This document shows, piece by piece, positions 1 through 10,900 of a stretch of 64,000 bases of DNA. Location: NCBI RefSeq assembly GCF_030867095.1, contig NC_081835.1:39725892-39789891 (forward strand). Reading direction: 5' to 3'. The position numbers and the translations under genes were made by a program. How positions within the stretch are numbered: position 1 is the stretch's first letter; the number at the start of each line of letters is the position of its first letter. The notes beneath the pieces were generated by a model that worked only from the letters and a program-made list of their open reading frames with translations, did no database searches and had not been told where the DNA came from. Origin of the DNA: Alligator mississippiensis (lineage: Eukaryota; Chordata; Crocodylia; Alligatoridae).

Positions 1-2120
1 CTGCTTGTTTGAGAGTTTGTCGTTACATACTTCCTGAGGGGAACCCTGTTAAGATCAACGTCCCTGAGTTTGTGTCCCCAATAGAGCATTCTGCATCTGT
101 TCAGCCTCTCGAGCCACTGTGTTTATGGGAAAATCTGCCCCCTCCCATCCCTATGGCTGACAACACTCTCCAGCGATAGTGTGAGGCCCACCAGGTGGGC
201 ATTACAGGTTGAAACAAAGTTATTACATAGTTCGTGAATCATACCTACACAGAGGCATGGTGGACTGGTACCCACTTTAATACAACCAAAAGGAAGCTGT
301 ATCCGCAAGTCTCTACCACTTATCCTCGTCCTTTTATACCAGTGGGGTTCCTAAAGCAAATCAGTGCTATAATTCTGCCAGGACAATGCCGTTTCATTAA
401 CCCGATACAGCATCGTCCCCATGAGCAACAGTAGAAGCTCTTTCGCTCTCTGGTAGGTGAAACATGGTTACAGGCTCCCAAAGAAGAAACGATAAATGTA
501 ATCTGTGAGAAAACGGGGTGTTCACTACTATCTCTAGCCATTCCTCCATGAGAAGCCCCAACACTGCCCGTGTATAACTCCACACTCTGGTGGAGGTCAC
601 AAGTTAAAATCTCAACCCTCCTAAATGCTTCGTTGTTCACTGCCTGAGTATCGTTCAAACCAGAACAATAGTATGTCCGAGCTACTTTTCCAAACTGTTC
701 AGCAGGAGTCCGAGTAGCTGAAGAGTTGTTTAAATGGGAATAGCCAGTCATTTTCCATTCCATAAGTGCACTTAAGTCCTGCAGACAAAGAGATACTCCA
801 AGTTATCTTTGAGATGGACTTAATTCAGCTATAAATGTATAAAACTTGGATAAATCCCAGAAAAACACTAAAAAAGTGGCCAATCTCTGACAAGCTGTAA
901 AGCTACTCACTAGGGGAGGCATGCTCGAAGGAAAAATGTTAGAGCACACTAATGAATTGCTAGCTAATGTAAAATTAGAGACAGCCTGTCTTGCCCAAGT
1001 CATGATAGACACTGCTTTTAAAGCAGACAGAAATCAAACTTGGAGTACTGCTTGTGCGCAAGTTCAGTTATCATTAAATATGCCTTTTTCCCAGGTAATA
1101 AATAACGTTAAAAATAAAGAATAGCCCCCTGGCTTAAAAAATCATGAGATGCCTGAAACATTTAAAAAGAAACACCCCATCAAAGTACCTGAATTACCAC
1201 TTGGGAAAGTTGTAATAAAGGAAAATGTTCATTCCTGGTGCAAAGAGTAAAAGATAGAAACTAGACCACTGCTTATTTGCTGAACATGGGGCTAGAAGGA
1301 GGATGCCTTTGCGACTAGAATCTGCATCGTCCCATATGGGAAATAGTTACCCCCGATGGCCCTCAGTATGTAGCACAGTCCCCCTTAGTTCAAATTAGTA
1401 GCATCTTAATTAGATTAGGAACCCTACAGAGAGGCTGGCCTATCAGCCCACCTAACATAACCTGTGTATACGAGTTACCTAATGTGTCATATGTAACAAT
1501 ATGGCAATATGTTTGTTGGGAAAGACCAGGTCGTTTGCTGCATGAAAATAGTACCACCTGGACTTTATGCAATTCGTGTTGCTTAAGAGCTAAAAGTAGA
1601 GCCGTTGCTCTACTACAATTAAGTAACTGTACTATTGCCCTAAAATGGCTAGAAATTTCCTCTGAGACTATACCTCTCAACTTTACGATACCCACTTCAT
1701 AGGTGTCAGATGTAGACATGCCACGGTTAAAATACTGAAATGAAGTGAAAAATAAGCTGCAAAGCCTTGAGGCAAAGACTCGGCAAGGCACTCAGTTGGC
1801 TCTCCTTGCTCAAGAGAGTGGGCGAATTATCAGTCTGGTTGTCAACTCGCCCGAGCCATGTAAATGGTATGATGTAATTTGTATTATTCGTAAGTTACCA
1901 AGTGCCACCTCAACTATGTGACTAACCATCTTAAGCATCATAGCATCATGTATTGCCCTAGTGGCAACAGCTAAATGGTGTTTTAACCGTTGTTGTCATA
2001 AATCTGTCCATGCTATGCAAGTTAAATTTATAGATCCCTCCCCATTTCCCTGATGTAGCGCATGTGGCTTTAGCATCTCAATTGTAGTTATCATAGTGCT
2101 TCAGCAAGCAAAGGGTAGAG
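1..2120 (+). mobile_element. Decayed endogenous retrovirus, env-like 3' internal region
   Basis: This stretch has interrupted open frames on the + strand (for example about 234-434, 921-1124 and 1484-1702) and is followed directly by an LTR at 2121. Near 1921-2000 there is a strongly hydrophobic segment followed by a Lys/Trp/Cys-rich tail, which is the layout of a retroviral transmembrane Env subunit just before the 3' LTR. Several in-frame stops and frame changes show that it is a fossil and not a functional gene. I could not assign a retroviral genus. Position relative to the LTR, the hydrophobic anchor and the purine-rich stretch at about 2107-2120 (polypurine-tract-like) are seen. The env assignment is inference. 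The 5' portion of the provirus lies outside the window. Confidence 0.55.
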
Positions 2121-2823
2121 TGTGACAGCTAAAAAGTGTGCCTGTGTAATAAAGGTACTTGCTGAAGGCTTTATAAAGATTAGACTAAGTGTTTTTTTGT
2201 ATTTGTTTAAATATCAAGCAATATGTTGTTGCTAAAAGCCTAATTAAAGTCTAAGATGTAGTGAGGCCTTGTATGAAGTAAGGCCTAGTAAATTTAGCAA
2301 AGCCTTAAAGTAGTAAAACCCTGTGGTGTAGTTAAAATTATCTTATCAAAAGAATGCAAGGCTTGTACTGCTATTAGTCAGTCTAAGGACAGTTGAAGTA
2401 AAAGGAGTCCGAGTGGTTGTACGTTATCAAAACCATTCAGAAGCTTTAAATTAGCTGAAATATCTGAAAACTATTCAGAAAGAAAATACAGTTGTGAAAA
2501 GGATTAGTTAGCTGTTGCCTGAATCAGTAGGCCCATGGACCTCAAAGAGCCCAGAGACTGCATTCCAGGGTCCTTCAGAGAGCGCTGTTCGGGGACGCCT
2601 GACTTCGCTGAACTTTGTGGAAAGAGAGGCTTGCTGTGTATCAGGCATCAGAGGGGACTGCCAATAAGTTGCCGAGGCAAATTGCTTTTGTCTGTCATTG
2701 TTTGTTTTGTTACTACGCGTAGTTGTGTTTTTGTTAAGTCAATAAACCTTTCTTACCTGTCTACCCCCGACCATACTCTCAATTCCGAACCCCCTGCAGG
2801 CGGCTGGGACGCAGGTGGTCACA
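2121..2823 (+). repeat. 3' LTR of the endogenous retrovirus
   Basis: The segment starts TGTGAC and ends GTCACA, a perfect 6-bp inverted repeat of the TG...CA type, and is preceded by a purine-rich tract. A polyadenylation signal AATAAA sits at 2741-2746, near the 3' end, as expected at the U3-R/U5 boundary. A TATAAA is at 2172-2177. The length of 703 bp is normal for an LTR. The matching 5' LTR and target-site duplication would lie outside the window, so the boundaries are inferred from the termini alone. Confidence 0.55.
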
Positions 2824-3289
2824 GCAAAAACTGCCTGGCAACGGTGACAGGGAGAGGCCACTTTCCCCTGCACTGAGCAGCAGTTTCTACCTAGCTGCTG
2901 CTGCTGCTCAGCTCCGACAGGTGAGTCTGCGAGGTGCGTGGGGTTGTGACTGCATGCGCTGGTCCCCATCGCTACTGCTGCATGCCCAGGGGCGGCAGGA
3001 CACACCACAGCCAGGTAGTGAAGAGCGGGTGTGGGGTGTGCTCGGGCTACACACTGTTGGGGTGGTGGGGATGTGTCCAGCTCGGGCCCTGGGCTGTTGC
3101 GGGGTGGGTGCTGACCAACTCGGGGGGGTGTGCGCATGGGGCTCCCATTCACATCCCCACATCCCCTCAAACCCTTCCTGCAAACCCCACAGCCATACTC
3201 TCCCCAACACATCCCACAAATACCATACCCACACACACCTCCACACATTCCCTCCATACATCCCCAACACCCCTCATGCACTATACAAG
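2824..3289. repeat. CAG/CTG and CA-rich low-complexity sequence
   Basis: A short (CTG)n-like run lies near 2895-2912. After it comes G-rich and then CA/CCA-rich sequence up to 3289. The CA-rich part corresponds to the reverse complement of the GT-rich block at 10030-10620, which sits next to the same dispersed repeat in opposite orientation. It is therefore probably internal to that repeat family. Open frames here exist on both strands because of low complexity and are not genes. Confidence 0.45.
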
Positions 3290-3680
3290 ACTGCATTTTG
3301 AGCTATTATGCAATCACTTCTACATATACAGCACAAACACACAAATAAGTACAGAAATATTTTTTAAAAATTAAATTAAAATATATTACTATGGGTGTTT
3401 GATTTTTAGAATATAGTTTATTCCAGCTTCTCCTTCTAAGATAGCAAACCCTCTTCCCCAAAGGCGTGCTTCTAGGGGCAGAAGGGACTTCCAGTGGCAA
3501 AGGTCATGTTATGGGCCGGACTTCCGGTCCCAAAATGGCAACCAGGGGGCAGGCTACCTGTCAAGGGGGAGGGCTCCCCACGTGGCCCTCAACAGCTTGC
3601 CAAAACTCCGTAAGCAGCCCTCCACCCACAATAATTGCCGGCCCCTGCCCTAGTGCAAGTCATGGCTTATGGGGCTGACC
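3290..3680 (+). mobile_element. hAT-like dispersed repeat, copy 1
   Basis: Related sequence occurs at about 9679-10030 (opposite strand) and 58190-58440 (same strand). Shared blocks include GGGACTTCCAGT, CCCAAAATGGCAACCAGGG or its variants, CCTGTCAAGGGG and CAACAGCTTGCCAAAACT. The right end, read in reverse, resembles the hAT-type terminus CAGGGGTGGGCAA followed by TTATT and a GGAGGGC block. No transposase is seen, so this is a non-autonomous copy. The family assignment rests on the terminus only. Confidence 0.5.
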
Positions 3681-3849
3681 TGTCAATATTAGGCATTTCA
3701 ATTACAGTTACGCACCGGGCTGTACCACCACTGCAGAGAAGAGACGTGAACTATCCTCCCACACAACCGCACAAGAAACCATCTACACACTGGGCTACGT
3801 TAAGCACGATTTAAACAGGGGCTGTGGGCTCTTATCTCATTCCCTGGAT

Positions 3850-4900
3850 CGGTTTTGATACCGCTTGCTCCTGCGGGTTGCTTTATAGCGGCCAGAGCGG
3901 CCTCCTGTCTCCTGCCGGCGCTAGTCTGACCTCCGCCCCCAGCCATGCTCCGCTCCGGCCTTTCCCAGCGCCTGAGGAAGTCTCTGCCTCTAATCTCAGC
4001 CCTGCCCGCTGACTCCCCTCCCAGAGCCAGAGCCAGAGCCAGAGGCCATCACCCCCGGGCAGGGCGCCGCGGGAAGCCAGGGCTGCTGCTGCTCGCACTG
4101 GGTCTGCTCTGCCGAAAGCAACAGCTCCTCTAATCTCGTCTTTCCGAAGCCCTTGTTGACCGGCATCACCCAGTGATTTCGGGAGACGTGACCCATCCTT
4201 GCTAAAAGCCAAACAAGAACCGCCGGCCCGAAAGGTCACGGGAAGGAAAGCCCGCTCCTAGCCTTACCCCGGAAGCGACAAGCCTGAGTCTACTTTTCTA
4301 GTCGGAGGACAAGCCTAGCCTCCCCTTTAAGGCCTGGACGTCGTTACTGGGGCGGGCTTGGAGGCGCGGAGCTGCTACAGCTGCCTGAGCCCGGTCGCCG
4401 CTCGCGATGGCGTCCGCCTGCCTGGTAGGGGCCGGCTCGGCTCTGCTGTTCTGCTCTGCGGCGCCTACCACTGAGCGCTGCGGGCAGGAGCAAGTCCGCT
4501 GCGGGGGGAGCCCGCTCTGCGGCTGGCGCGCGGAAGGACGGCGCCGGCACCTCAGCCACGGAGGCGCCTCCTGCTGTGCGGACTGCTGGGGCCTCGGGCT
4601 GTCCGCTCCGGTGGAGGCGCCGCGCTGCGGAGCGGGTGGGACAAGCGCCTCGGGGCCGGGGAGCTGGAGCTCGCGCTCGCGCGCGCCCAGGACGCGGGCT
4701 TCCCGCTTGGTGCGGGCCCTTCCCGCGGGGGCCTTGCTGAGTCCCTGTCTGGCTGCAGGCTGCTCTTTAGCTTCGCTCCGTGCTGCTGGCGGTGCGTTGC
4801 TGCCTCGGTGTAGGCAGCCGAGACGCGGGTTCCTCGATAAGCGCTGGGAGCTCACTGGCTTAGAAGCGGGGCGGGAAGGGAGGGGTGAGCACACCGCCAG
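3850..4900 (+). promoter_or_regulatory. POC1A: CpG-rich promoter region around POC1A exon 1
   Basis: CG dinucleotides are dense from about 3850 to 4900, in contrast to the CpG-poor introns. The region brackets the predicted start codon at 4407 and extends into intron 1, as is usual for a broadly expressed ciliary or centriolar gene. No convincing TATA box lies just upstream, which is typical of CpG-island promoters. The transcription start and the 5' UTR length cannot be read from sequence alone. Long frames on both strands here are an effect of GC richness and not evidence of a second gene. Confidence 0.65.
4407..4424 (+). CDS. POC1A: POC1A exon 1 (coding part, codons 1-6)
   Basis: ATG at 4407 lies in a good initiation context, with G at -3 and G at +4. 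It is followed by only 18 coding bases, giving MASACL, before the donor GTAGGG at 4425. Splicing in phase 0 to exon 2 gives [15 protein letters not shown], closely parallel to the human start ([15 protein letters not shown], as I recall the family). The open frame that continues past 4424 is intron. The exon is short, so the call depends on the match to the family's N-terminus and on the CpG-rich setting. Confidence 0.85.
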
Positions 4901-7900
4901 TCTCAGGGAAGCGCTAGCTTGCACTTCAAGAGGCAAAACTGTTGTAGGCGTTATTGAAAAACACCAGGAACTACTTATGAAAGTTGTGTAGGACCAGGCT
5001 AAAATATATGCTTTGTTAGTTGGTCTTCAGTGTCTGATGTTGTGTGTGTTATTGTCAATACAAGTGATCTGAGGTATTGGGATTCTAGCCAATCCTGCCG
5101 TTATTTCTGGTGATTATCTTATGTTTGCTTCCCTTGCTTCCTCTTTGGGTTGTTTGAACACATTGTTTTAGTAAGTGTATGGTATATTTTACACTTGGTG
5201 ATTCTCTTTCCACAGTCCTAAATTCCTATGCTTTGGTAACATAGCTTTGAATACTTTGGGATGGTGACATTTCCTAGGCCATTTGTCATGGGGGGCTGAG
5301 AGGATTTTAATTGTATGAAGTTAACTATATTAACCTATACTGTAAATTTAATTGCCTTTAAGGAGGATCCATCCTTGGAGAGACATTTTAAAGGCCATCG
5401 AGATGCCATCACAGGAGTGGATTTCAGTCTTAATAAGAAACAATTGGGTAACTATCTTTGCAGTCATTTAAACATTCAGTTTTTTAATTACACTGAAAAA
5501 TAGAGATGCTGAGTTGTAAAATGGTTTTGGAAGTCATGACTGGCAGATGAGTGAGGGTTTTATTTAATAGCTGGGAAGACCCACATTTTTAATTCTCTTA
5601 GAACAGGAATTTCAGGTGCCTCTCTGTACATGCCTCTCCAACTCTGTTGGGATAACACTTAACATTGTGTCCCTCTCTCTTTCCCTGAGGCCACTGTGCA
5701 CTAAAAATATATTTTCTTCTCTGCACACCTCTAACCTGTTTCAGAATTGAGTCTAGGTTATCTAAATTAAGTAAGTTTATCATCAGTAAGTAGAAATTAC
5801 AGATTTTCAGATAAACTGTTGAAGTCACCCCTAAAAGTCTACCTGTGGCTTTTGGTAAAAGAAGAGCATTATATATATATTTTAGAGTTAGTCAATGCAG
5901 TAATAACTGAATGAAAGGGTATGTAGATAATTGCACATCAAGTGCAAGTACACTGAAATTTGGGAGTTCAGTAGGCAATCATGCCACATGTTTGTAGTTT
6001 TTCTCTGTATCCTGGTAACCTACATAATTCTTGCTCTGAAAATTAAGGAATGTGAAAGCAAAGCAAGTTCTTCTGGACTACATCCCTTCTTCACACCCTC
6101 TCTCTCCCTTCCTTTATGCTTTATGTACAGTATATGCTATGCATAAAATGTAGGCAGGGAGAGACATACTATTTGAATGAGGCATATTAAGTTTGTTACC
6201 ATATGTTCAATCAATCTGTATATTTTATTCTTTATATTTGTTGCCTGTATATTTAACTGAAGAACTGGGCCACCAATATTCTGTTTGACTGGGATGTTTG
6301 CTCTATCTCATTACATTAATAATGTATCAATAAAATAGCAAAATATTGCTTGCATATCAAAGACAACAGAGCATTATCTTTCCTCATAACTGTATGCCAG
6401 TGGGGCTTACAGTTTGCATAGGTGTGCCTATCCATACCTTTCATAGGCATGCCATAAATTGGTCCCGTGTTCTCCCCAAATGTCACTCTGATCCCCTTTC
6501 ACTGCCGGATCTGCTACTCTGCTTTCTACTTCCTTCCCTGTGCTGCCTGCCTGATCTCTTACTCCGCTTTCTGCTCTGCCCTATGTATGCTCTCTTCCTG
6601 TTCTATCTACTGCTGCAGTGCCTGTCCCCTTCCTGGCCTCCTATGTGCCACACAAAGGCTGTCCATGCCACTTGTGGCGTGCATACCACAGGTTGGCCAC
6701 CTTTACTGTATGCTATCCCAGCTAGGGAAATTATGGTACTTCAAGTAGGTAACTAAAACATACAATGAATTAGCATAGTTAGGAAAAGAATTGATACCTC
6801 ACTCCCTTACCACGCCTGCCCTGCCACCTTCTGGTTTCTCCTGGAGTAGTGCTTGGCTTCACTTCCCCTCCACTTCGCTACTGTGCCCTGCACCCCACAA
6901 AATGATAATCAGTAAGCTGTAACTGGTTACCACTGGGCTTATTGATTAAAGGATTAATCATTTAACTGGCTAGCAAGTTGGCTGGATCGGAACCTGATGA
7001 AGTTCAACGTTGAGAAATGTAAAGAGCTCTACCTCGGGATGAGCAACCCCCAACACACCTACAGGTTTGGCAGCACCAAACTGACTACCACCATGAATGA
7101 AAGGGACCTGGGGGTAATAATAGACCACAGTATGAATATGAGCTGGCAGTGTGATGCTGCAGCCATTAGGGCAAATAATACTTGGGCATGCATCAATCAT
7201 TGCATCTGCAGCAAAGCCAAGGAGGTGATTCTTCCGGTCTACTCAGCACTGGTGAGACTGCAGCTGGAGTACTGCGTCCAATACTGGGCACCACACTTTA
7301 ATAATGATGTGGACAAGCTTGAGAGAGTCCAAAGAATAGCCACCCGTATGATCAGAGTCTTAAAAGGCAAGCCATACAAGGAAAGGCTGAGGGATCTGGG
7401 ACTCTTCAGCCTGAGGAAAAGAAGGCTGAGAGGGGACCTGGTAGCAGCTTACCACTATACTATGGGAGTACATCAAGGGCTTGGTGAGCAACTGTTCAGC
7501 AGGGCACCCAAAGGGAAAACCAGGAGTAATGGCCACAAACTCCTGGAAGATTGATTCAGGCTCAACATTAGGAAAAACTTCACAGTCAGGGTGTCCAGAC
7601 TGTGGAATAAGCTCCCTCCAGAGGTGGTGCAATCGCCTACCCTGGAAATCTTCAAGAGGAGACTGGACAGTCACTTTGCTGGGGTCACCTGACCCCCAGT
7701 TATCTTTCCTGCTTAGTGCAGGGAGCTGGACCCAAGGTCCCTTCCGGCCTTACAATATATGAATCCTTGGTCACATCCCTAAAGGATATAATTCTCTCTT
7801 TTGTATTAGAATGACTGAAAGAGAGAGCTTTTGCTGTAGAGTCTATCTGGTCCTTTACATAACTAATGAAATTAAATTTGTCTTGTAATGACACCATAGT

Positions 7901-10900
7901 ATCAAAACAGCATCAGACTGAACTTCTTGAGTCACGTTTTATGCTCTTACTGGAAATATGTCCCTCTTAGTCCTCTGACAGGGCGGACATGTTGCTTGTG
8001 CTTGTCACCAAGCTAAGAGTTGTATACCAGGCATGATGTGTAAAAACCTTCAGTGTTTCCATAATTGAAACATGGGGATAGTTTGAAGAGGTATTTTTAG
8101 TAGCTGCCATTTCAGATGTTTGCAATCTAGTGGGCATTTTTCTTTTCAATAAGCTGACGGTCAATACTTTTGCTCTTATACAGCATAATAGGTGTCCTTT
8201 GTGCTGTAGACATATAAAATGTGGCAGGATGTTGGGGAAGAAGGGCAGCAGCACTTTTACCATGCTGAATTGTTGCACCCTCAGCAAGACTTCAGAACTT
8301 TTTTATTATATAATGTGAAATGGAGTTGACTTATGCAGGAATTATTGACAGGTACTCTTCAGAGAAACCAGTGACTGTCATGTCAGGTAAAATGATGGTG
8401 ACAACTTGTATAAAGTATAGAGAAAGAGATGTAGAGAAGACTGGGAACTTTCATTTGAAGCAGTGCCTTTCACTAATGCTATAATCACAGGAGAGTCTGG
8501 TGACCTGAAGTATACAATGGACACTTGCAAATACATTTTCTGTGTACTGACCCTGCCTGTCTTGTGTATCTGCATTATGACCTTTGGATAGTTAACTGAA
8601 CAAAACTGTAACTGCCTCTTGCTTTCCATGGAAAAATAATTCTTGAGACGTTGGTTGTCAAAATCCTATGGCCTGTGTGCATATGTGGCCTTTTTATCAG
8701 AACTTCTCTTCTAATTTTTATGAGCCTTTAACTACCTGAAGGGTGGTTCCAAAGAGGATGGAGCTGGACTGTTTTCAGTGGTGACAGATGACATAACAAG
8801 GAGCAGTGGTCTCAAGTTGCAGCAGAGCAGGTTTAGGTTGGATATTAGGAAAAACTTTCTCACTAGGAGGGTAGTCAGGCATAGGAACAGGTCACTTAGA
8901 GAGGTGGTGGAATCTCCATCCTTGGAGGTTTTTAAGGCCTGGCTTGACAAAGTCCTGGCTAGAATGATGTAATTGGAGATGTTCCTGCTTTGAGCTGGGG
9001 GTTGGACTAACTGACCTCCTGAGGTCCCTTCCAACCCTAATTTTCTATGATTCTAAGAAGCTTTTAAATTTAGTCTGTTGCATTAACAGGATTACATGAA
9101 TTAAATTTTAAATGGAAGCAGATGTGGCATCTCAATTTTAAGTGTGGTTTTTTTAATGTATCATTTGAAGGGAAAGTTACTGAAACTGTTAATACTGAGG
9201 AAGTAGTCACAGTTTGAAACTGCTGAACTTTGTACTGATTACTTCAGTAAGATTTTAGTGTAATTGGCAAAGCTATTAATGTGAGTCTCCTTCCTCTTAA
9301 TTTAGCAAGTGGTTCTATGGATTCATGTTTAATGATCTGGAGCATGAGACCCCAAATGAGAGCCTATCGCTTTGTGGGTCACAAAGGTGCAGTGATGTGC
9401 GTTCAGTTTTCACCTTCTGGCCATCTGGTGGCATCAGGCTCCAGAGACAAAACAGTTCGTTTGTGGGTTCCAAGCATGTAAGTATATCCTGCTTCTAGCT
9501 TTGTTGTTCTCAACTGTGGTATTGCATTTCTCTTTGGTAGGAGTTCTTCAGTGTCGGGGTTGGTCATTTACATTGAGGGAAGAATACAAGGTAATGCAAC
9601 ATGGTGATTTCCTGCATAGGGCTTTTACAGGAAAGTAAATGTAGTCCTAAAGAAAGGACCAATGAGGTTGATGTAGAGCAGGGTTGGGCATTTATTTTGG
9701 GTGAAGGGCCATTTAATGAGTTTTGGTGAGCTGTTGAGAGCCACATGGGTAACCCCGACCTTTTACAGTTGCCCCAACCCCTGGTTGCCATCTTGGGACT
9801 GGAAGTCCCACCCCTAACCCCTGACCTTTGCCCCCAGAAGTCCTTCCCTTTGCCTCCAGAAATACTGGGGGGTTGCCATCTTAGAACCAGAAAAAAACCA
9901 AATAATGCACTAAAAGTCAAACACCTACTATAACATATTATCATTTTATTACAAAAAACATTTTTGTCCTGATTTGTGTTTGTGTAATCTATATAGAGGT
10001 GGTTGAATAATAACTCAAAAAATCTTAGTCTTGCATGGTGGGGGGTGGCAGGTGTGTGTGGGTGGGCGGAGTGTGCATGGGGGGGGTGTGGGCATGTTTG
10101 TGTGGGGGTGTCTGGGGGATGTGGGGGTATGTGCATGTGTCTGGTAAGGTGTGGTGTGGGGGGATGTGGGGTGAGGGCTGCGTGTGAGGGGTGGGGTGAT
10201 GGGTGGGTGGGTGTGTGTAGTGTGGCAGGATGTCTGGTGTGGTGGGGTGTGTGGTTATGGGTGTATGTGAGGGGTGTTGGGTGTGTGTGCTGGGTATGTG
10301 TTGGATATGGGGGTATATGTGGGCGTGTGGTAGGGTGTGTGTGTGTGGGGGGGGGTGTCAGTGCACCTGGTGGGGTTTGGGTTTGCGTGTGCCTGGTGAG
10401 GGGTGTGTCTGTCTGATGGGCTTGTGGGTGTGTGTGCATGTGGTGTGGATGTCTGTATGAGGGGTGTGGGTATCTTTATGGTAGGCTGTCGGGATAGGTG
10501 TGTGAGGGGGGCTGTGGGTGTGTGTGGCTGTGTGTGGGGGAGCATAGGACATATTGGGGGTTGTGTATATGTGGGATGTTGTGGGGGCAGCGTGTGGTGC
10601 TTGTGGGGTGTGAGGGAGGGTGGGGGGGTGTGGGAACCCCACATGCTCCCCCCCCATGGCACAGCAGCAACAGGTGGGGTGCTCGGGGTGCTTGTGCCTG
10701 GTGCAGACACTGGTGCCTGGCAGGGCATGGCTCTGGCCAGTGCTGCACATCACAGTGAGGAGAACAGGCCCCTGCCGGGCAGTCTGTATTGTTCATGATA
10801 TACTGCCTGAGAGTGACTTAATGACGTGTTGATGTAGGTCAGCGGCAGGCAAAATGTGGTTTGCAGGCTGCATCCCGCCCACTAGGTACTTTCATCCAGC

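Noticed and set aside
4407..4991. Long + frame through exon 1 and intron 1 (194 codons), and a 212-codon minus frame opposite
   Set aside because: Both follow from high GC in the CpG island. The + frame passes a good donor after codon 6, and its continuation has no similarity to POC1 proteins.
10030..10630. CRISPR-like or regularly spaced array
   Set aside because: There is no constant repeat with unique spacers. It is an irregular GT-rich minisatellite in a vertebrate intron.
9564..10753. Histidine/threonine/proline-rich minus frame of 291 codons and overlapping frames
   Set aside because: They come from the GT-rich minisatellite read in several frames. Low complexity, no domain.
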